Source: Actinokineospora iranica (lineage in GTDB: Bacteria > Actinomycetota > Actinomycetes > Mycobacteriales > Pseudonocardiaceae). From it: a stretch of 64,000 bases of DNA. The translations under genes were made by a program, and so were the position numbers. The notes beneath the pieces are model-generated. The model did no database searches and was not told the origin of the DNA. It was given only the letters and a program-made list of their open reading frames with translations. Positions 60,372 through 64,000 of this stretch are shown here, piece by piece; position 1 is the first letter of the stretch; each line of letters begins with the position of its first letter. The stretch covers positions 1 to 64,000 of the forward strand of contig NZ_FMZZ01000005.1 in the NCBI RefSeq assembly GCF_900101685.1. The letters are read 5' to 3'.

Positions 60372-61109
60372 TCACGTGCCGGTGCGCGGCTGCGGCCGAA
60401 CGGGTGGCGCCAGCGGCTCCGACGTCGGCGCCAGCACACCGGACCGGAACGCGACCGCGACCGCGTGCGTGCGGTCCCGGGCGGCCAGCTTGCGCAAGAT
60501 GCTCTTGACGTGCGTGCGCACGGTCTCCACCGAGACGTAGAGGATCTTCGCGATGGCCTGGTTCTCCAGGCCGTCGGCGATGAGCTGCAAGACCTGGAAC
60601 TCCCGCCGCGAGAGCGGCTGCTGAGCGCTGTCGGGCACCCGGACGAGCTTGCCGCGCGGCGCGGCGACGATCTGCGCCAGCGACGGGTCGATGTAGCGGC
60701 GCGTGTCGTGCGCGGCCCGGATCGCCTCGATGAGCTGCGGCGGCTCGACCGAGCGCGGGATCACCCCGTGCACCCCCGAGGCGATGGCGCCTGCCACGTA
60801 CTGGGTCGTCCGGTGCGCGTCCCGGACCAGGACCAGCACGATCCCGCCCGGGTTGCCGGTGGTCAGCATCCCGCTGAGGTGGTTGCGCGGGTCGAGCCCG
60901 GAATCGATGAGCACGACATTCGGCCGGTACCGCTCGGCGAACTGCAGGGCGCCCTGCGGGGTGTCGGTCGCGCCGAGCCAGCGCAAACCGGGTGTTCGCA
61001 TGATCAGCGCGGACAGGCCCTCGCGGAATAGCGGCACCCCGTCGACGAGCGCGACAGTCGGGCCGTACGGTCTGCCGAACGTGGCCCGATGGTCGATAGT
61101 GCGTGGCAT
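60372..61109 (-). CDS. LuxR/NarL-type regulator with degenerate receiver
   Basis: A 245-residue regulator. The receiver-like domain keeps an Asp at the acceptor position (D69 in VVLIDSG), but the acidic pair is reduced to VDG and the conserved Lys is Arg (IPRSVEP). The LuxR helix-turn-helix is intact (LSRREFQVLQLIADGLENQA, SVETVRTHVKSILRKL). No kinase gene is adjacent. ATG at 61109 has GGAGGAG five bases upstream. It may work without phosphorylation. Confidence 0.88.
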   Translation of the reverse strand: MPRTIDHRATFGRPYGPTVALVDGVPLFREGLSALIMRTPGLRWLGATDTPQGALQFAERYRPNVVLIDSGLDPRNHLSGMLTTGNPGGIVLVLVRDAHRTTQYVAGAIASGVHGVIPRSVEPPQLIEAIRAAHDTRRYIDPSLAQIVAAPRGKLVRVPDSAQQPLSRREFQVLQLIADGLENQAIAKILYVSVETVRTHVKSILRKLAARDRTHAVAVAFRSGVLAPTSEPLAPPVRPQPRTGT

Positions 61110-61215
61110 CGTGCTCCTCCAGTCTCCCGTACTGCGACGGTCGGGCTCCCCTCTCGTGACGTCCTCCTGCGGGTTTCGGACCAAATCCCCCACGTGGGTG
61201 ACAAGGGGGCGTGTT

Positions 61216-61231
61216 TGTGATCTGAGTTACA
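61216..61231. promoter_or_regulatory. weak Crp-like site
   Basis: TGTGATCTGAGTTACA matches TGTGA-NN-TA-NN-TCACA except at two positions. It lies about 105 bases upstream of the orphan regulator. Confidence 0.25.
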
Positions 61232-61363
61232 TACATCGTCCTCTGTAGTGCGGCGATGTCCAGCGCGCCGGACGAACCGGCAGGTGGCGGGGGGAATATT
61301 TCGGGACTGTCGGTCGTCGCAGCTAAAGTCGAGATGACTCCGCGGTGACCAGTCGGATGCCCA

Positions 61364-61408
61364 GCGTGGGAAAAGTCGGCGTGGGAAAAGTCGGCGTGGG
61401 GAAGCCGG
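61364..61408. repeat. three 15-bp tandem repeats
   Basis: GCGTGGGAAAAGTCG occurs twice exactly (61364-61378, 61379-61393) and a third time with changes (61394-61408). It lies 47 bases upstream of the DUF4304-like gene and may be a slippage tract or protein-binding array. Confidence 0.75.
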
Positions 61409-61455
61409 GCTGACGGCGCGGCCTGCCGTGACCGGGGCCGGGACAGGGGGGCGAT

Positions 61456-61914
61456 GTGGAAGCGGGCGCGGTGCGCAATGCGGACGAGTGGTTTCGGCTC
61501 ATGGTCGACACCGACCTCGCCCCCGGCCTGCGGGCCCTGGGGTTCTCCGGCAGCGGCCGCCGCTACCGGCTGACCCGGGACGCCCACGTCGGCCAGGTGT
61601 CGATCCTCCAGTCCAGCCGGGGCACGCCGGAGTCGACGCGGTTCACCCTCGTGCTGAGCGTCACCGCCACCGACGAGTGGTCCTCCCAGTTGCGCATCCG
61701 GCCGTACCTGCGCGCGGCGGGCCACCCGGGCACCGGCTGGCAGGAGCGCATCGGCAACCTGATCCGCGTCGGCGGCGGAACCCCGATCGGCGACCTCTGG
61801 TGGAACATCGAAGCCGGGAAGCCCTTCCGTCTCCTCGCCAACGAGGTCCTGACCGCGGTCCGTGAGTTCGGCCTGCCCGCCCTGGTCGACCAGATCCGCG
61901 CCCGCGTGAACTGA
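61456..61914 (+). CDS. DUF4304-like protein
   Basis: A 152-residue soluble protein. The opening (DLAPGLRALGFSGSGRRYRL) and the middle (VGQVSILQSSRGTPESTRFT) resemble DUF4304 proteins, of unknown function. GTG start with GGGGGGCG upstream. It is followed four bases later by the DNA methyltransferase, so the two are likely co-transcribed. Confidence 0.6.
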   Translation: MEAGAVRNADEWFRLMVDTDLAPGLRALGFSGSGRRYRLTRDAHVGQVSILQSSRGTPESTRFTLVLSVTATDEWSSQLRIRPYLRAAGHPGTGWQERIGNLIRVGGGTPIGDLWWNIEAGKPFRLLANEVLTAVREFGLPALVDQIRARVN

Positions 61915-61918
61915 AGCG

Positions 61919-63028
61919 ATGCAGGTGGCCGAGGAAAACCCCGACTACCTGCGGTCGCAACTGGTCACCTACCTCGGCAACAAGCGCAACCTGCTCGGCC
62001 CGATCGATGCGGTGGTGCGCGGCATCCGGGACCGGATGGGCCGCGGGCTGCGCGTCCTCGACGCCTTCTCCGGCACCGGCGTCGTCTCCCGCGTCCTCAA
62101 ACAGCACGCGTCGGAGGTCATCGCCAACGACATAGAGGACTACGCCCGCGCGGTAAGCGAGTGCTACCTGACTAACGCGAGCGAGGTAAACCACGTCGAA
62201 CTGGCGGCTCTGGTGGACGACCTGAACCGCAAAGTCGACCAGTCCCCGGTCGAGGGGTTCATCCGCAGGCTCTACTCCCCGCGCGACGACGACGACATCC
62301 AGCCCGGCGAGCGCGTCTTCTACACCGCAGCCAACGCCGCCCGCCTCGACGGGTACGCGTCCCTGATCCAGCAGGTCGACCCGGCCATCCGCCCGCTGCT
62401 GCTCGGCCCGCTGCTGTCGGCGGCCTCGATCCACGCGAACACCGCGGGCGTGTTCAAGGGCTTCTACAAGAACCGCGAGACCGGCGTCGGCCACTTCGGC
62501 GGCCGGACCAACGAGGCGCTGTCCAGAATCAAGGGCGAGATCCGCTTACGCCCGCCGGTGCTCAGCAATTTCGACTGCGCCCGGCAAGTACGCCAGCAAC
62601 ACGCCAACACACTCCCCGAATCCGTCGGCGAGATCGACCTGGCCTATATCGACCCGCCGTACAACCAGCACCCGTACGGCTCCAACTACTTCATGCTCAA
62701 CCTGCTCACCACCTACCGCGAGCCGGAGCGAATCAGCCCGGTCTCCGGCATCCCCGCCGACTGGCGGCGCTCCCCGTACAACATCCGCCGCGCCGCCCCC
62801 GCCCTGCTGGCCGACCTGATCACCCGCCTCCCGGCCCGGCACCTGCTGCTGTCGTTCAACGACGAAGGCTTCATCGCGCCAGCGGAAATCCACGAAATCC
62901 TCCGCCCGGTCGGCGCCGTCACCGAGTTCACCACCCAGTACAACGCCTATCGGGGAAGCCGAAACCTGCGCACCCGCAATATCCACGTCACCGAGCACCT
63001 GTACCTGGTGGACAAGGACGTTTATTAG
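61919..63028 (+). CDS. D12-class N6-adenine DNA methyltransferase
   Basis: A 369-residue SAM-dependent DNA methyltransferase. The N-terminal YLGNKRNLL and motif I DAFSGTGVVS (48-57) bind SAM; the catalytic motif DPPY (245-248) belongs to adenine N6 enzymes of the Dam/D12 type. A middle region (about 105-210) likely holds target recognition. No restriction endonuclease gene is recognisable beside it. It may be an orphan epigenetic or anti-restriction enzyme, or its partner may be outside the window. Confidence 0.88.
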   Translation: MQVAEENPDYLRSQLVTYLGNKRNLLGPIDAVVRGIRDRMGRGLRVLDAFSGTGVVSRVLKQHASEVIANDIEDYARAVSECYLTNASEVNHVELAALVDDLNRKVDQSPVEGFIRRLYSPRDDDDIQPGERVFYTAANAARLDGYASLIQQVDPAIRPLLLGPLLSAASIHANTAGVFKGFYKNRETGVGHFGGRTNEALSRIKGEIRLRPPVLSNFDCARQVRQQHANTLPESVGEIDLAYIDPPYNQHPYGSNYFMLNLLTTYREPERISPVSGIPADWRRSPYNIRRAAPALLADLITRLPARHLLLSFNDEGFIAPAEIHEILRPVGAVTEFTTQYNAYRGSRNLRTRNIHVTEHLYLVDKDVY

Positions 63029-63079
63029 CGTGGCACAATCGCGGCTGTTCACCGCGGGCGCACAAGGAGCAAGCTGCCG

Positions 63080-63964
63080 ATGATTTCGCTGGACGTCCTC
63101 ACGCCCTACCACGGCGACCCCGAATACCTGTACCGGGCCGTCGACAGCGTCCGCGCCCTTGAGGACACCGACTGGCGCATGACGATCGTCGAGGACTGCT
63201 ACCCCGGCGGCGAGGCCGTCCAGCGCCGCATCGAGGCCATCGGCGACGACCGCATCCGCTACCTCCGCAACGAGAAGAACCTCGGCGTCGCGGGCAACAA
63301 GCACCGCACCATCCGCGAAGCCACCCGCGAGTACTTCACGGTCCTGGACGCGGACGACCTGATGCTGCCGACCTACGGCAAGCAGATCGCAGCCCTCGTC
63401 GCCCGCCGCCCCGACGCCGCCCTGCTCCAACCCGCCGTCGAGGTCATCGACGAACGCGACGTCCCCCACTTTCCGTTGCCGGACCGGGTGAAGAGCTGGG
63501 CCAGGCCCACCACCGGAGACGGCATCCTCTCCGGCGAGACCGCGGTGGCCAGCCTCCTGCGCGGCAACTGGCTCTACACCCCCGCCCTGACCTACCGCCG
63601 CGACATCGCCCAGGACCTGGTCGAACGCCCCGACAGCGACGCCGTCCACGACCTGGCCATGGTCGTGGATATTCTGCTGCGCGGCGGCACCCTGGTCCTG
63701 GGCGCCGAGGTCGCCTTCCGCTACCGCAGGCACAAGCAAAGCCACTCCAGCACCGTCGCCCGCAGCGGCGAACGCTTCGCCCAGGAACGCGCCTACTTCA
63801 TCGACATCGAATCCGAACTGCGAGCCCGGAGCTGGCACAAGGCCGCCGCCGCCGCCCGCCACCGCGTCTTCTCCCGCCTCAACGCCCTCAGCCAACTCCC
63901 CGGCGCCGCCTCAGCCCGCCAAACCGACGCGGTTCGCTCCCTGCTGCGCCACGCGCTGAGCTGA
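63080..63964 (+). CDS. family 2 glycosyltransferase
   Basis: A 294-residue GT-A glycosyltransferase that transfers a sugar from a nucleotide sugar. The N-terminus LDVLTPYHGDPEYLYRAVDS and the metal-binding DADD (YFTVLDADDLMLP, near residue 90) are typical. No membrane helix is seen. GGAGC lies upstream of the ATG. Acceptor and donor are unknown; context may continue beyond the window. Confidence 0.87.
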   Translation: MISLDVLTPYHGDPEYLYRAVDSVRALEDTDWRMTIVEDCYPGGEAVQRRIEAIGDDRIRYLRNEKNLGVAGNKHRTIREATREYFTVLDADDLMLPTYGKQIAALVARRPDAALLQPAVEVIDERDVPHFPLPDRVKSWARPTTGDGILSGETAVASLLRGNWLYTPALTYRRDIAQDLVERPDSDAVHDLAMVVDILLRGGTLVLGAEVAFRYRRHKQSHSSTVARSGERFAQERAYFIDIESELRARSWHKAAAAARHRVFSRLNALSQLPGAASARQTDAVRSLLRHALS

Positions 63965-64000
63965 TTCCGGGGATAAAGAAAAAAAATGGGTTGTCACCGC

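Overview
The window is high-GC DNA from an actinobacterium. Lipobox proteins with the four-cysteine DUF3558 layout, an XRE/DUF5753 regulator paired with DUF397, EspG- and PPE-like type VII secretion accessory genes, GTP-dependent PEP carboxykinase and a mycobacterial-type fadA2/fabG4/htdX/fadE5 gene set all point to the order Pseudonocardiales, probably Pseudonocardiaceae. This is inference from gene content. I see no rRNA, tRNA, CRISPR array, transposase or prophage gene.

Layout. 1-1640: a DUF3558 lipoprotein and an SDR oxidoreductase. 1.9-5.0 kb: a secreted four-Cys protein, an ABC ATPase and two membrane proteins, tightly packed. 5.5-7.9 kb: a small ESX-like set (possible YbaB-like protein, EspC-like helical protein, WXG protein, lipoprotein) closed by a strong hairpin. 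7.9-9.8 kb: DUF397, XRE/DUF5753 and a divergent zinc-ribbon protein. 9.8-11.6 kb: a NarL-type two-component system. 11.9-18.9 kb: two dynamin-like GTPases, a GrpE-like protein and an Asp-rich repeat protein; a duplicated ESX-protein/DUF3558 cassette sits between the first GTPase and GrpE. 19.2-23.6 kb: pckG, then a DUF3311/MctP-like monocarboxylate symporter pair. 24-28 kb: ROK kinase, a small basic protein, AAA ATPase and a membrane-anchored protein. 28.1-33.9 kb: lipid metabolism (thiolase, FabG4, HtdX, TetR regulator, two SCP2 proteins). 34.2-38.4 kb: the bkdA-bkdB-bkdC 2-oxoacid dehydrogenase operon. 38.8-45.1 kb: an M20 peptidase, then a minus-strand run from an intact ESX/DUF3558/PPE-like/EspG operon into an ADP-ribosylglycohydrolase and endonuclease V. 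45.2-50.5 kb: a GH63-like glycosidase and a polar amino acid ABC importer. 50.5-58.2 kb: a solenoid membrane protein, SRPBCC, thioredoxin-NHL, GroES-like, VanW and GlsB-like genes. 58.4-61.1 kb: fadE5 and an orphan LuxR-type regulator. 61.4-64 kb: DUF4304-like protein, D12-class adenine methyltransferase and GT2 glycosyltransferase.

The main non-coding finds are: (1) a 16-bp TACY-N4-RGTA palindrome at the fadA2/fabG4 divergent promoter, the tetR/SCP2 divergent promoter and upstream of fadE5, suggesting one TetR regulon; (2) a duplicated and partly deleted ESX/lipoprotein cassette whose leader matches that of the intact operon 30 kb away; (3) two related palindromic elements of about 145 bp, one of which may supply the start codon of the ROK kinase; (4) 18-bp tandem repeats that repeat the stop codon in frame at two gene ends; (5) DnaA-box-like clusters and a near-consensus Crp/GlxR site.
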